A stretch of DNA of 64,000 nucleotides from an uncultured Flavobacteriaceae bacterium (GTDB taxonomy: Bacteria > Bacteroidota > Bacteroidia > Flavobacteriales > Flavobacteriaceae). Shown here piece after piece: positions 16,719 to 26,533 of this stretch. Numbering within the stretch: the stretch's first letter is position 1; the number at the start of each line of letters is the position of its first letter. Location of the stretch: assembly GCA_947497245.1 (NCBI GenBank), contig CANMFO010000004.1:1-64000 (forward strand), given 5' to 3'. The notes beneath the pieces are model-generated. The model had not been told where the DNA came from. It did not search any database and saw only the letters and a program-made list of their open reading frames with translations. A program made the translations under genes and the position numbers.

Positions 16719-16734
16719 CCCGATACCGATCGGG
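16719..16734. repeat. CCCGAT/ATCGGG inverted repeat
   Basis: CCCGAT-ACCG-ATCGGG sits in the 40-bp gap between the S9 peptidase stop and the next gene. It is a variant of the palindrome at 78-95. No T-run follows. Confidence 0.5.
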
Positions 16735-16741
16735 CCCATTT

Positions 16742-18793
16742 TTAATTTTTCGTTTTCAATTTCGCCCCTCCGTACTTTTCGAGCCATGCGAGCGTGTGTG
16801 CGACTTTGGTTATCAAATTGCTGGGCCTGTTCGCAATGCCATGGCTTGCACTGGGAATCTCGACCAGCACGGTGGGGATCTTTCTCAGTTTGAGCGCATG
16901 GTAAAGTTGCTTGGCCTCACTGGGTGGGGTACGCAAATCTTCCATACCTACCAGCACCATCGTAGGGGTCTCTATGTTACCAACGAGCGAAAGCGGGGAA
17001 AATTTCCAATAGCCCTCAAAATTTTCCCAGGGTTGTCCCGGGTAACGGTTGTCGGCATAGTAAAAGTAGTTGTCGGCCACAAGCGTTTTACTGATCCAGT
17101 TCATGACCGGCTTGGCGACCACCGCTGCCTCGAACCGCTTGTTCTTGCCAATGATCCAGGCCGACATAATGCCCCCTGCGCTTCCTCCGGTTACGAACAA
17201 TCGGTCTTCATGTGCCAGGCCTTTTGCGATACAATAATCAACACCGTCCATGACATCGTTGTAGTCCTCCCCGGGATAATTGTTGTACAAGAGGTTTCCA
17301 AATTCCTCACCATAGCCGGTACTTCCCCTGGCGTTTGGATAGAAAACGATATAGCCGGCCGCTGCGTACAATTGCATTTCGGCGGAAAACCGGTCTCCGT
17401 AGTTCGAGATGGGCCCTCCATGGTTTTCCACTAGGAAGGGATACTTTTTTTCGGCATCGTAGTTGGGCGGATAGACCAGCCATCCCTGGATCTTTCGCTG
17501 ATCAATGGAGGAAGTGTACCAGATTTCTTCCACTTTGCCCAAACTCCTGAAATTCAACAGGGACCTGTTGAGGGCGGTTAGCAAGGAAGGCTTTTTTTCT
17601 TTTGGAAGGAGCACGGCCAATGCTGCCGGGTACTCGGGCCGGGTCTGGGTAAAGGCCAGTGCGCCCTTGTTGGAGACGCTGAACGAACCGCCCGCGTAGG
17701 GTCTGCCGATCGAAGTGCCCCCCATATCGTCCGCCAAAGGGGTGATCTTTCCGTTCAAGCTGATGTGGGCTATTTTGGTATTCCCCTTGTCATCGTATGA
17801 AAAATAAAGTCCCGTGCTCTTGGCATCCCACATAGGATTGGAGACGTCGCGGTCGAGTTTTTCGGAAAGGCTCCGTTTGTTGCTCCCATCGGCATCCATG
17901 AGGTACAATTGATCCACCTGATAGGCCTGTACCTTCCCCTCATGCCCGGTAAAGGCAATGTATTTTCCGTTGGGGGAGGCCTTGGGGCCGATCTCCAGTC
18001 CCTTCCCTCCGGTCAACGCTTCCATTTCCCCATCCGCGACCCGTACGGAATGGATGTCGCTGTTCCTAAAGTCGTGCTCCCAATCGTCGTTCCTATTGGC
18101 CGAAAAATAGATCTTGCTACCATCGGCCGACCAAGAGAGCGCACCCCTATGGTGATAGTCGCCGGAAGTAAGTTGTCTTGGAGCCCCACCTTCGGCCGGA
18201 ACAACAAAAATATGGTCGAACCCGGGTTTAATGTAGCCCCTGCCATCGGCCTCGTGATATAGACGATCGGTAATTCTCGGTGCTTCGGCCCATTTGGCGT
18301 TCTTAGGTTTTTTGGGCATTTTCGCAAACACGGGGGGCGCTTTTTCCACCTTCATCGAAAAGGCCAGGTAATCTCCTTTGGGCGACCAAGAGATGGAACT
18401 CGGGCCAAACGGCAATTGGGTGATCTTTGCGAACTTTCCCGAACCGAGCCAATACATATAAATTTCGGAACCTTGGTCCGTGCTGCTCACAAATGCCAAT
18501 CGATCTCCGGAGGGGGACCACCTGGGACTGGATTCCGAAACTTCCCTCGAGGTCAGTTTTTGGTGCTGGGAACCATCCGTGCGTACCATCCAAAGTTGAC
18601 CCACGGCGGCATCCTTCATGATATCGAAGTCCATTCTGCGGTAAACGACCCATTCCCCTTGGGGCGCTACCTGGGGGTCGGATACGTACGCGAGATCATA
18701 CACATCCAAATAGGAGAAGTTGGGTTTCTGCGCGGCCATTTGAAAAGTCAGGCCTAAGAAAGCCAGGATTAGAAGTGGTTTTAGTCGGTACAT
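16742..18793 (-). CDS. S9 family prolyl oligopeptidase-type peptidase
   Basis: The 683-residue exported serine peptidase has a signal peptide ending near FQMAAQ (residues 1-23). A seven-bladed beta-propeller follows at about 30-420, built from WD40/PD40-like repeats (SPRWSPSGDRLAFVS, and others). The alpha/beta-hydrolase domain has the nucleophile S538 in GGSAGG, D619 in GMEDLRT and H651 in SASHG, which is a complete triad. It probably trims short peptides in the periplasm. The frame is open 36 codons further upstream, but the ATG at 18793 starts a normal signal peptide and the family length fits. Confidence 0.92.
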   Translation of the reverse strand: MYRLKPLLILAFLGLTFQMAAQKPNFSYLDVYDLAYVSDPQVAPQGEWVVYRRMDFDIMKDAAVGQLWMVRTDGSQHQKLTSREVSESSPRWSPSGDRLAFVSSTDQGSEIYMYWLGSGKFAKITQLPFGPSSISWSPKGDYLAFSMKVEKAPPVFAKMPKKPKNAKWAEAPRITDRLYHEADGRGYIKPGFDHIFVVPAEGGAPRQLTSGDYHHRGALSWSADGSKIYFSANRNDDWEHDFRNSDIHSVRVADGEMEALTGGKGLEIGPKASPNGKYIAFTGHEGKVQAYQVDQLYLMDADGSNKRSLSEKLDRDVSNPMWDAKSTGLYFSYDDKGNTKIAHISLNGKITPLADDMGGTSIGRPYAGGSFSVSNKGALAFTQTRPEYPAALAVLLPKEKKPSLLTALNRSLLNFRSLGKVEEIWYTSSIDQRKIQGWLVYPPNYDAEKKYPFLVENHGGPISNYGDRFSAEMQLYAAAGYIVFYPNARGSTGYGEEFGNLLYNNYPGEDYNDVMDGVDYCIAKGLAHEDRLFVTGGSAGGIMSAWIIGKNKRFEAAVVAKPVMNWISKTLVADNYFYYADNRYPGQPWENFEGYWKFSPLSLVGNIETPTMVLVGMEDLRTPPSEAKQLYHALKLRKIPTVLVEIPSASHGIANRPSNLITKVAHTLAWLEKYGGAKLKTKN

Positions 18794-19035
18794 GCCATGG
18801 TGTATTGAATAGATAAACTTACGCATTACGCGACAGTTCCGCAAGCTGTTCGGTTCTGGACCTATCCGCTGTGGAAATCGAGGAAGCGGTATCCTCACCA
18901 AAGAATCCCCGTATCGGCGCTTCAGCTCCTAAACCTTGTTCCTGGACCCCATAAAACAGACGCCATGCTGGTTTGGGCCTTGGTCTGCCTCTCGGGACCC
19001 ATGGAAGGTCCCTGATGTCGATATCAAAAATTATG

Positions 19036-19043
19036 TATCTTTG
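19036..19043 (+). promoter_or_regulatory. -7 element before the small His-rich protein and cusA
   Basis: TATCTTTG (TAnnTTTG) lies 10 bp before the ATG at 19054. No clear TTG at the ideal distance. The mRNA would be almost leaderless. Confidence 0.45.
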
Positions 19044-19053
19044 TCCGAGCACG

Positions 19054-19452
19054 ATGACAAAGTTTTTTTCCATAGCGATCGCTATGCTCCTCTTGGTCCA
19101 GAGTTTCCACATCAGTATCGGCGAACTGATGGAAATGGACGAATTGATCGAGCATGCCCGGTTCCATTCTGAGGAATACGGGGACAATTTTGTTGTTTTC
19201 CTATCCAAGCACTACGGGGAACTGAAGGCGGAGCACAATAAAAATCACCAGGAGGAGCAACAAGAACACGAGGAAATGCCGTTCCAGCACCAACTGCATA
19301 CCCCCACACTTTCCGCCTTTGTACTCAACGAAATACCATCGTACACCAATTCCCTTGATTTCAAGGTGCACCGTACCACCCTTTACTTTTATCAGGCTAC
19401 CTATTCTTCCTTGGAACTGGAGGGCCCTTTTCAACCCCCCCGACAGGCATAA
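19054..19452 (+). CDS. Small exported His/Glu-rich protein of the metal efflux operon
   Basis: The 132-residue protein has a signal peptide (residues 1-19, MLLLVQSFHI region). The middle is rich in His, Glu and Gln (about 55-75: EHNKNHQEEQQEHEEM), suited to metal binding. The C-terminus ends in FQPPRQA. In Bacteroidota, small 'HYC_CC_PP' proteins precede CusA-type pumps; here there is a KHYGE where HYC would be, no CC pair, but the final PP is present. I therefore see a divergent relative that has replaced Cys with His. It starts at an ATG 27 codons inside a longer frame and lies 78 bp upstream of the RND gene. Confidence 0.65.
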   Translation: MTKFFSIAIAMLLLVQSFHISIGELMEMDELIEHARFHSEEYGDNFVVFLSKHYGELKAEHNKNHQEEQQEHEEMPFQHQLHTPTLSAFVLNEIPSYTNSLDFKVHRTTLYFYQATYSSLELEGPFQPPRQA

Positions 19453-19530
19453 CAATATCATTCTTTAATTTTTAACCGCACGGAGGTCTTTTGCCTTTTG
19501 CGCAATCTATTCCATGATATTTTATGAATT

Positions 19531-22500
19531 ATGCTGTCATCCATCATCAATTTTAGCCTTAGGAACAAGTTTATCATTCTCCTGTTCACCACGGGGATAA
19601 TCGGATTCGGTCTGTACTCGCTGTCCCAGATATCCATTGGTGCCGTACCCGATGTTACCAATAACCAGGTACAGGTCATCACTACCTCCAGAAACCTGTC
19701 CACCCAGGATATGGAACAGTTCATTACCTATCCCGTGGAACTGGAAATGGCCAACCTGCCCGGAGTAGAGGAGATCCGTTCAATTTCGAAATTCGGACTT
19801 TCCGTGGTCACCATCGTATTTGACGATGCCATGGGAACCTATCTGCCCCGGCAACTTATCGCGGAAAAAATAAAATCGGCCTCCCAAAAAATACCGGAAG
19901 GTTTCGGGACTCCGGAGATGGGCCCCATCACCACGGGACTGGGAGAGATCTACCAATACGTATTGGACGTTCGGCCAGGGTACAAAGAGCAATATACGGC
20001 AACAGACCTGAGAACGATCCAGGACTGGATCGTTAAAAGACAGCTGTCCGGTATTCCAGGGGTTGTGGAAGTAAACACTTGGGGGGGGTATTTAAAACAG
20101 TACGAAGTGGCCATCAATACGGAAAAACTGCATGCCATGGACATTCTGGCACAGGATGTTTTTACCGCCCTGGAAAGGAACAACAGTGTTGCCGGCGGTG
20201 GGTACATAGAGAAAGTGAACCAGGCCTATTTCATACGCGGGGAGGGTTTGGTCAATGACCTGAAGGATATTGGCAATATTGTCATCAAGAACAAAAATGG
20301 AATCCCGATCCATATCAAGGATGTGGCCAAAGTAGGCTATGGCAGCGCCACGCGTTTTGGCGCCATTACCGGAAACGGGGAAGGGGAAAAGGTTTTGGGG
20401 CAGGTAATGATGTTAAAGGACGCCAACTCAAAAAAGGTCATCAATGCCGTCAATGAACGTGTGGCCGCTATCTCGAAATCCTTGCCCGAGGGCGTTTACA
20501 TTAATGCATTCCTAGATCGTAGCACGCTTATCGACAAAACCACGTTCACCGTTACCGAAAACCTGGTGCTTGGCTGCTTGATCGTTATTTTTGTGGTGGT
20601 ATTGTTATTGGGCAATTTTCGTTCGGGACTGGTCGTGGCTTCGGTTATTCCACTCTGTTTGTTGTTCGCACTTTCGTTGATGTACCTTTTCGGGGTGGAT
20701 GCCAATTTAATGAGCCTTGGGGCCATAGACTTTGGGATCATTATCGACGGAGCGGTGATCATCGTAGAGTTCATCGCTTTCCAAATGACCTCCAAAAGCG
20801 GGGAAATGGCTTTGCTTTCCAAACCGCATCTGCAGGGCCGCAAGGATGAAATTACTTTCGAAAGTGCTTCAAAAATGATGAATTCGGCCATTTTTGGACA
20901 ATTGATCATCCTTATCGTATTCATTCCCATTCTGTCCTTGAGCGGAGTGGAGGGAAAAATGTTCAAACCGATGGCCCTCACCTTTAGCTTTGCATTGATA
21001 GGGGCCATGCTTTTCTGTTTTACCTATGTCCCGGTCGCGGCCGCGTTGTTTTTGAAACCGGCCAAAACATCCGACCGGAACATTTCCGTGCGGTTGATGC
21101 GCTGGCTCTATAGAATGTACGAACCCCTGATCGATTGGGCACTGCGCAAAAAAGGGGTGGTCTTGGGAGCCGCCTCTTTGCTCCTGGCAGGGTCCTTGGT
21201 GCTGTTTGCACGAATGGGAGGGGAATTTATACCCACTCTCGACGAGGGGGATTTTGTGATTCAGCCCATCCTTAAAACGGGAACGTCCTTGGGCAAGACC
21301 ATTGAAACCACCACCCGAATCGAAAAGATACTGTTGGATCGATTTCCGGAGGTGGAACAGGTGGTTACCCGCATCGGAGCGGCCGAAGTGCCCACAGATC
21401 CCATGTCCATGGAGGAAAGCGATGTCATTATTATCCTAAAGCCCAAAAAGGAATGGGTCTCCGCCCATAGCAAAGATGCCCTGGCCAATAAATTCAAGGA
21501 GGCCCTGGGCATCATTCCAGGGATGGAGGTAGAGTTCACACAGCCCATCGAGATGCGGTTTAACGAATTGATCACGGGTGTTCGCGCCGACATCGCCATC
21601 AAGATTTTTGGCGATGACCTGGAAGTGCTCAGCAAAAAAGGGAATGAAATCAAATCATTGATAGCCAATGTGCGGGGAGCAGCGGATATTTCACTGGAAA
21701 AAGTGGTGGGGCTCCCGCAAATGAACGTGGCCTATGATCGGGCGAAAATTGCACGTTATGGACTCAACATTCAGGATCTAAATGATATGGTGGCCATGGG
21801 ATTTTCGGGCCGCACCGTGGGAAGTGTGTACGAAGGTGAAAAACGCTTCGATCTGGTCGTCAGGTTAGATCAACGGAACCGAAAGGATATCGAAAATCTG
21901 ATGAATTTATATGTAGACCTGCCTTCTGGGGAAAAGATTCCCTTGAGCGAGCTTGCGGAAATAAGCTACCAGGTGGGCGCGGCCAAAATTTCCAGGGACG
22001 ATACCCGTCGCAGGATCGTGGTCGGAATCAATGTCCGAGACCGAGATCTACAGTCTGTGGTCGACGATGTACGGCGTTTGATAGACGATCATGTAAAACT
22101 GCCCGTGGGGTATACCATTACGTACGGCGGGCAGTTCGAAAACCTGCAAAGTGCCAAGTCCCGCTTGTTGGTCGCCGTTCCCATTGCCCTGCTTTTGATT
22201 TTTGTACTGCTCTACCTTGCCTTTAAATCTGTTAAGGACGCGCTGATGATCTTTTCCGCCATTCCCTTGGCCGCGGTCGGGGGAGTACTCTTTTTGTGGA
22301 TGCGCGGACTGCCCTTTAGCATTTCTGCTGGAGTGGGCTTTATTGCACTTTTCGGCATTGCGGTGCTCAACGGCATTGTGCTGATAGAGCATTTTAAGGA
22401 ATTGAAAAAACAAAGTTCCGATCCTATGGAAACACTCATAAAACAAGGCACCAAAGATAGACTTCGCGCCGTACTGCTGACCGCCTCGGCCGCCGCCTTG

Positions 22501-23868
22501 GGTTTTTTGCCCATGGCGATTTCGACCAGTGCCGGTGCGGAGGTGCAACGTCCCCTGGCCACTGTGGTTATTGGCGGATTGGTTACCGCGACCCTGCTGA
22601 CCCTAGTGGTACTTCCCGTGTTGTACGCCATGTTCAACAGGCCGGGGGGAATGCGCTTGGGAAAAGCATTTTCAAATAAGGCGACCCCCTTATTGGTGGG
22701 ATTTTTACTGGCAATGGCCCCCATGGCCAATGCACAGGAAAAACCATTGACCCTGGAGGAAGTGATCGCCATCACCATGGAAAACAATGCCGGGCTGCGG
22801 GCCGGGGCATTGAACGTTGAACGGGCCGATGCGTCAATGGGCCATGCTTTTGACCTCGACAAGACCCATCTCTACTATCACTATGATGAAAACAATCTCA
22901 CGGCTGAAAACCTGCCCTTGAACGTGCTGGGGATCCAACAGGATTTTTTGTTTCCAACAGTATACTTCGCCCGAAAAAAAGTGAACAAGGCAAGGCTTGA
23001 TCTTAGCTTGGGTGGCTATGAAGTCCAGAAAAAGGCTTTGGAACGCGAAGTGACGCAGAGGTATTATCAATACCTGTACGCCAGGGAAAAGGAGGATGTT
23101 TACCGGCGGTTGGACAGTTTGTACCAAAATTTTTCACACAGGGCATCACGCCGTTTTGAGTTGGGGGAGACGAACTATCTGGAAAAAATAACCGCTTCCT
23201 CCAAAAGACAGCAGATAACGATCGCCCTGCAAAAGGCCCGTCAGGATGCATTGATCTCCTATTCGAAACTGGTGCGGTACCTTCAACTTCCGGACAGTGT
23301 GGAAATTGCCGTGATCACCATGGAGAAGGTGCCCTTGTTGGACACCAACATTGCCGAAAGTGTGGAAATCGAGTACCACCGATACGGCACCGCCCTTGCC
23401 AGTGCCCAAAAAAAGTATGAAAAGCAACGCCTTTTGCCCGATCTGAGCCTCAACTATTTTCAGGGGACGAACAGCACGGTGAACGGGAGTTTGAAGGGCT
23501 ATCAGTTGGGGCTCAAAATACCCTTGTTCTTTGGCGGAACCGCCTCGCGAATCAAAGCTTCGCGTATTGCCGAAGAAATTTCCGCGGCGCGTGCCGAGGA
23601 CTACGAAATCCGCCTAAGGTCGCGCTACAACGAACTTATGGCCCAATATGACAAGCATGAAAAAGCCTTGATGTACTATGAGCGGCAAGGGACCCTTTTG
23701 GCCGAGGAAATCCTGAAAACTGCCACTTTGAGCTTTAAAAATGGGGAAATTGATTTTTTCCAGTACATCCAGAGCCTGGAGAACGCCTATGGGATTACGC
23801 TCGATTATTTGGACAATCTCAATGAATACAACCAGACCGTTATCGACATCAACTACCTAACCCTCTAA
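19531..23868 (+). CDS. CusA/CzcA-type metal RND pump fused to a TolC-like domain
   Basis: The 1445-residue protein joins two parts. Residues 1-1045 are a heavy-metal RND permease with the family TM4 signature DFGIIIDGAVIIVE and N-terminal AVPDVTNNQVQV. Residues 1070-1445 resemble an outer-membrane efflux protein of the TolC family (LTLEEVIAITMENNAGL and paired coiled-coil repeats). Between them, about 1048-1068 (LLVGFLLAMAPMANAQ) looks like a signal peptide with an Ala-x-Ala cleavage site inside the polypeptide. CusB follows after 4 bp. This would build a tripartite Cu/Ag or Zn/Co/Ni exporter from two genes; the metal is not certain. Such fusions are known in Bacteroidota. Confidence 0.9.
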   Translation: MLSSIINFSLRNKFIILLFTTGIIGFGLYSLSQISIGAVPDVTNNQVQVITTSRNLSTQDMEQFITYPVELEMANLPGVEEIRSISKFGLSVVTIVFDDAMGTYLPRQLIAEKIKSASQKIPEGFGTPEMGPITTGLGEIYQYVLDVRPGYKEQYTATDLRTIQDWIVKRQLSGIPGVVEVNTWGGYLKQYEVAINTEKLHAMDILAQDVFTALERNNSVAGGGYIEKVNQAYFIRGEGLVNDLKDIGNIVIKNKNGIPIHIKDVAKVGYGSATRFGAITGNGEGEKVLGQVMMLKDANSKKVINAVNERVAAISKSLPEGVYINAFLDRSTLIDKTTFTVTENLVLGCLIVIFVVVLLLGNFRSGLVVASVIPLCLLFALSLMYLFGVDANLMSLGAIDFGIIIDGAVIIVEFIAFQMTSKSGEMALLSKPHLQGRKDEITFESASKMMNSAIFGQLIILIVFIPILSLSGVEGKMFKPMALTFSFALIGAMLFCFTYVPVAAALFLKPAKTSDRNISVRLMRWLYRMYEPLIDWALRKKGVVLGAASLLLAGSLVLFARMGGEFIPTLDEGDFVIQPILKTGTSLGKTIETTTRIEKILLDRFPEVEQVVTRIGAAEVPTDPMSMEESDVIIILKPKKEWVSAHSKDALANKFKEALGIIPGMEVEFTQPIEMRFNELITGVRADIAIKIFGDDLEVLSKKGNEIKSLIANVRGAADISLEKVVGLPQMNVAYDRAKIARYGLNIQDLNDMVAMGFSGRTVGSVYEGEKRFDLVVRLDQRNRKDIENLMNLYVDLPSGEKIPLSELAEISYQVGAAKISRDDTRRRIVVGINVRDRDLQSVVDDVRRLIDDHVKLPVGYTITYGGQFENLQSAKSRLLVAVPIALLLIFVLLYLAFKSVKDALMIFSAIPLAAVGGVLFLWMRGLPFSISAGVGFIALFGIAVLNGIVLIEHFKELKKQSSDPMETLIKQGTKDRLRAVLLTASAAALGFLPMAISTSAGAEVQRPLATVVIGGLVTATLLTLVVLPVLYAMFNRPGGMRLGKAFSNKATPLLVGFLLAMAPMANAQEKPLTLEEVIAITMENNAGLRAGALNVERADASMGHAFDLDKTHLYYHYDENNLTAENLPLNVLGIQQDFLFPTVYFARKKVNKARLDLSLGGYEVQKKALEREVTQRYYQYLYAREKEDVYRRLDSLYQNFSHRASRRFELGETNYLEKITASSKRQQITIALQKARQDALISYSKLVRYLQLPDSVEIAVITMEKVPLLDTNIAESVEIEYHRYGTALASAQKKYEKQRLLPDLSLNYFQGTNSTVNGSLKGYQLGLKIPLFFGGTASRIKASRIAEEISAARAEDYEIRLRSRYNELMAQYDKHEKALMYYERQGTLLAEEILKTATLSFKNGEIDFFQYIQSLENAYGITLDYLDNLNEYNQTVIDINYLTL

Positions 23869-23872
23869 TACA

Positions 23873-25021
23873 ATGACTATGAAACCTCGTATATATATTC
23901 TTCTAACAAGTGCCCTTCTACTTTGCCTCCCCGGTTGCCGTGAGGGAGGAAATACCCCGGAATCGGCCGTTACGGCTGCGGAAAATCCAGAGGAAGGCAT
24001 TCTGCTCTCCCAAGAACAATTTGAGGGCAATGGCATGGTCTTGGGCAACATGGAAAAAAAATCCTTCCCAACGACCATTCGCGCGAACGGGATGATCGAT
24101 GTCCCTCCCGAAAATCGAGCCGTGGTAAGCGCCACAATGGGGGGCTACGTCAAGAAAACACCCTTGCTGATAGGTGATAAGGTCAAGAAAGGCCAGCCCC
24201 TGGTCACCATTGAAAACCCGGAGTTTGTTGGCCTTCAGCAACAATATATGGAGGTGAAGCAGCAGCTGGGATATCTGCGATCGGAGTACGATCGACAAAA
24301 AACCCTGGTGGCGGAGAACATTACTTCCCAAAAAAACTTTTTAAAGGCCGAAAGTGATTACAAGACGGCGACCGCCCGCTATAACGGTCTCCAGAAACAG
24401 CTGTCGATGCTCAATATCCCGGTTTCCCAGGTGGAACAGGGCACCTTCAGCACCACCGCGACCATTTTTGCCCCCTTGGGGGGAAGCGTCACAAAAATGA
24501 ACGTTACCAAAGGGGCATATGTATCCCCGGCCTCACCTATTTTGGAGATCATCGACAATGACCATATCCACCTGGAACTATCGGTATTCGAAAAGGATAT
24601 TATGAAGGTGAAAAAAGGGCAGCCCATATACTTTAGGATTCCGGAATCATCCGCAGAGGTGTTTGATGCCGAAGTCTATTTGGTCGGTACTTCCATCAAC
24701 GAAAACCGGACGATAAAGGTGCACGGCCATTTGAGCGAAGAATCCACCAGTAACTTTTTGACCGGGATGTTCGTGGAAGCCGATATCGTAACCTCAAATA
24801 CCGATGCCCCCGCCCTGCCCTCGGAAGCGGTGGTCAGTATGGACGGAGAAACCTACCTATTGCAATTGGTGTCGCAGCAAGACGGGAAGAGCCACTTACA
24901 AAGGACAAGGGTAAAGGTTGGAATTTCCCATGAGGGCTATACGCTTATCGAGGATGCGGAAAAATTCCAGCCGACCGATCAATTTTTGACCAAAGGAGCT
25001 TTTACCCTGATCGGGGAGTAA
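23873..25021 (+). CDS. CusB-like periplasmic adaptor lipoprotein
   Basis: The 382-residue membrane fusion protein has a lipoprotein signal (LLLCLPGC). Next come barrel-sandwich strands (PLLIGDKVKKGQPLVTIENPE, in pieces), a coiled-coil hairpin at about 115-165, and the second lipoyl half (TIFAPLGGSVTKMNVTKG), then beta-barrel strands. It links the inner-membrane pump to the outer-membrane part of the preceding fusion protein. No Met-rich CusB metal site is evident in the N-terminus, so the copper assignment remains tentative. The start is 4 bp after the pump gene. Confidence 0.88.
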   Translation: MTMKPRIYILLTSALLLCLPGCREGGNTPESAVTAAENPEEGILLSQEQFEGNGMVLGNMEKKSFPTTIRANGMIDVPPENRAVVSATMGGYVKKTPLLIGDKVKKGQPLVTIENPEFVGLQQQYMEVKQQLGYLRSEYDRQKTLVAENITSQKNFLKAESDYKTATARYNGLQKQLSMLNIPVSQVEQGTFSTTATIFAPLGGSVTKMNVTKGAYVSPASPILEIIDNDHIHLELSVFEKDIMKVKKGQPIYFRIPESSAEVFDAEVYLVGTSINENRTIKVHGHLSEESTSNFLTGMFVEADIVTSNTDAPALPSEAVVSMDGETYLLQLVSQQDGKSHLQRTRVKVGISHEGYTLIEDAEKFQPTDQFLTKGAFTLIGE

Positions 25022-25036
25022 CTTCTGGAAAAAGTA

Positions 25037-25858
25037 CTACCCCAGACCCACGTCCAGGGTCATCATAATAATAAACCCACCGATGAAGCCCATGGTGGCA
25101 ATATCGGTATACTTGTCCTGCTGCGTTTCGGGAATCACTTCTTCCACCACGACAAAGATCATGGCCCCAGCGGCAAAGGACAGGGCATAGGGTAAAATGG
25201 GTTGGAAAGTAAGTACTGCCCAGGCCCCCAAAACAGCGGCGATGGGTTCGACTATGGCCGAGGCCTGTCCATAAACAAAGCTCTTCCTCCGGGAGAGTCC
25301 CTGTCGGCGCAGGGGCATCGCGACCGCAAAGCCTTCGGGAAAGTTCTGAAGGCCGATACCCAGGGCAAGCGCTACGGCTCCCCCGATGCTGGCCCCCTCA
25401 AAACCTGCGGCAACCCCGCCGAAGAGCACACCCACGGCCAAGCCCTCCGGAATGTTGTGCAGGGTAATGGCAAGGGTGAGAAGAGTGGTCCGGTGCCAGG
25501 GGGTCTTGATGCCCTCTTTTTCACTTTCCTTGAAATTGATGTGCAAATGCGGCAATACCTTGTCCAATCCGAATATGAACAGGGCTCCCAGTAAAAAACC
25601 GATCGCGGCCGGGACTACTTTCATAAAACCCTCCCCGGGACTCATTTCGATGCCGGGGGCCAATAGGCTCCAAAAACTGGCCGCGACCATCACCCCGCCG
25701 GTAAAACCCAGCATTCCGTCCAATAGCGCGCGGTTCATCCCTTTGAACAAGAACACCAATGCGGCTCCCGCCGCGGTCAGCCCCCAGGTAAAAAGGGTGG
25801 CATAGAATGCTGCCAATATGGGATTTATCGATTCGAAATAGTGGATGATTTGTTGCAT
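25037..25858 (-). CDS. ZIP family metal transporter
   Basis: The 273-residue protein has eight membrane helices. TM4 carries HNIPEGLAVG and TM5 carries LQNFPEGFAVA, the binuclear metal-site motifs of ZIP transporters, with EEVIPE near the C-terminus. It resembles the GufA/ZupT type, which brings Zn2+, Mn2+ or Fe2+ into the cytoplasm. The gene starts just 1 bp after the stop of the DtxR-type regulator gene, so they form an operon. With a divergent TonB receptor it makes a metal-uptake unit across both membranes. Confidence 0.9.
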   Translation of the reverse strand: MQQIIHYFESINPILAAFYATLFTWGLTAAGAALVFLFKGMNRALLDGMLGFTGGVMVAASFWSLLAPGIEMSPGEGFMKVVPAAIGFLLGALFIFGLDKVLPHLHINFKESEKEGIKTPWHRTTLLTLAITLHNIPEGLAVGVLFGGVAAGFEGASIGGAVALALGIGLQNFPEGFAVAMPLRRQGLSRRKSFVYGQASAIVEPIAAVLGAWAVLTFQPILPYALSFAAGAMIFVVVEEVIPETQQDKYTDIATMGFIGGFIIMMTLDVGLG

Positions 25859-25859
25859 T

Positions 25860-26516
25860 TTATTCGGTTATTTTTAGATATAGGTTGGATGCAATTTGAT
25901 CCGAAATGTGCACTTCGTTTCCTTTTATTCTAATGCGCAGCGATCCGTCGAACTCTTCCTTTTCCAGGACCAAAATGGAATCGCCCAGGGCAATCTTGTT
26001 CTTGTCCAAAAATTTCAGGAAGGGTGGGGACGAATCCTTAACGCCCACGCAGATACCATTTGCCCCTACCGGAACTTCCTTCAACAGTTTTTTGATCGCC
26101 TTTTTAAACGTACCGCTCTTCGAGGGAATGGGATCGCCGTGAGGGTCCACTTGGGGAAACCCAAGATGCCGGTCCAATCGATCTACCAATTTCTCACTTT
26201 TGATATGCTCGAGCTGTTCGGCCACCTCGTGCACCTCGTCCCAGGAAAAATCGAGCTTTTCCACCAGGAAAACTTCCCATAAACGGTGTTTTCTAACAAT
26301 CGACAAAGCGGTTTTCTGACCGTACTCCGTCAAACTGACCCCCTTATAGGGCTTGTAGTTGGCCAGTCCCTTTTCCGAAAGTTTTTTCACCATATCGGTA
26401 ACCGAAGAGGGTTTGGTATCCATCTGTTCGGCAACCGCATTAGTGGATACCGTGGTGTTTTCACCTTTCCCCAAATGGTAAATGGCCTTGATATAATCCT
26501 CTTCAGAGAGCGTCAT
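25860..26516 (-). CDS. DtxR/MntR family metal-dependent repressor
   Basis: The 218-residue regulator has an N-terminal winged helix (TVSTNAVAEQMDTKPSSVTDMVKKL), then the dimerisation helix with HRLWEVFLVEKLDFSWDEVH, then a C-terminal SH3/FeoA-like domain at about 150-218. The usual ligand residues of the DtxR core (H, E, E and the C/M position) appear to be in place around HRLWE and the EVAEQLEH helix. Bound to Mn2+ or Fe2+ it should repress uptake genes. Its targets are probably this operon and the divergent TonB receptor, as an inverted repeat overlaps that promoter. Confidence 0.92.
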   Translation of the reverse strand: MTLSEEDYIKAIYHLGKGENTTVSTNAVAEQMDTKPSSVTDMVKKLSEKGLANYKPYKGVSLTEYGQKTALSIVRKHRLWEVFLVEKLDFSWDEVHEVAEQLEHIKSEKLVDRLDRHLGFPQVDPHGDPIPSKSGTFKKAIKKLLKEVPVGANGICVGVKDSSPPFLKFLDKNKIALGDSILVLEKEEFDGSLRIRIKGNEVHISDQIASNLYLKITE

Positions 26517-26533
26517 TTTCTTTTTCCTTTATA

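Noticed and set aside
18794-18901. Upstream extension of the S9 peptidase frame
   Set aside because: The 36 extra codons precede a normal signal peptide and do not look like a family N-terminus.
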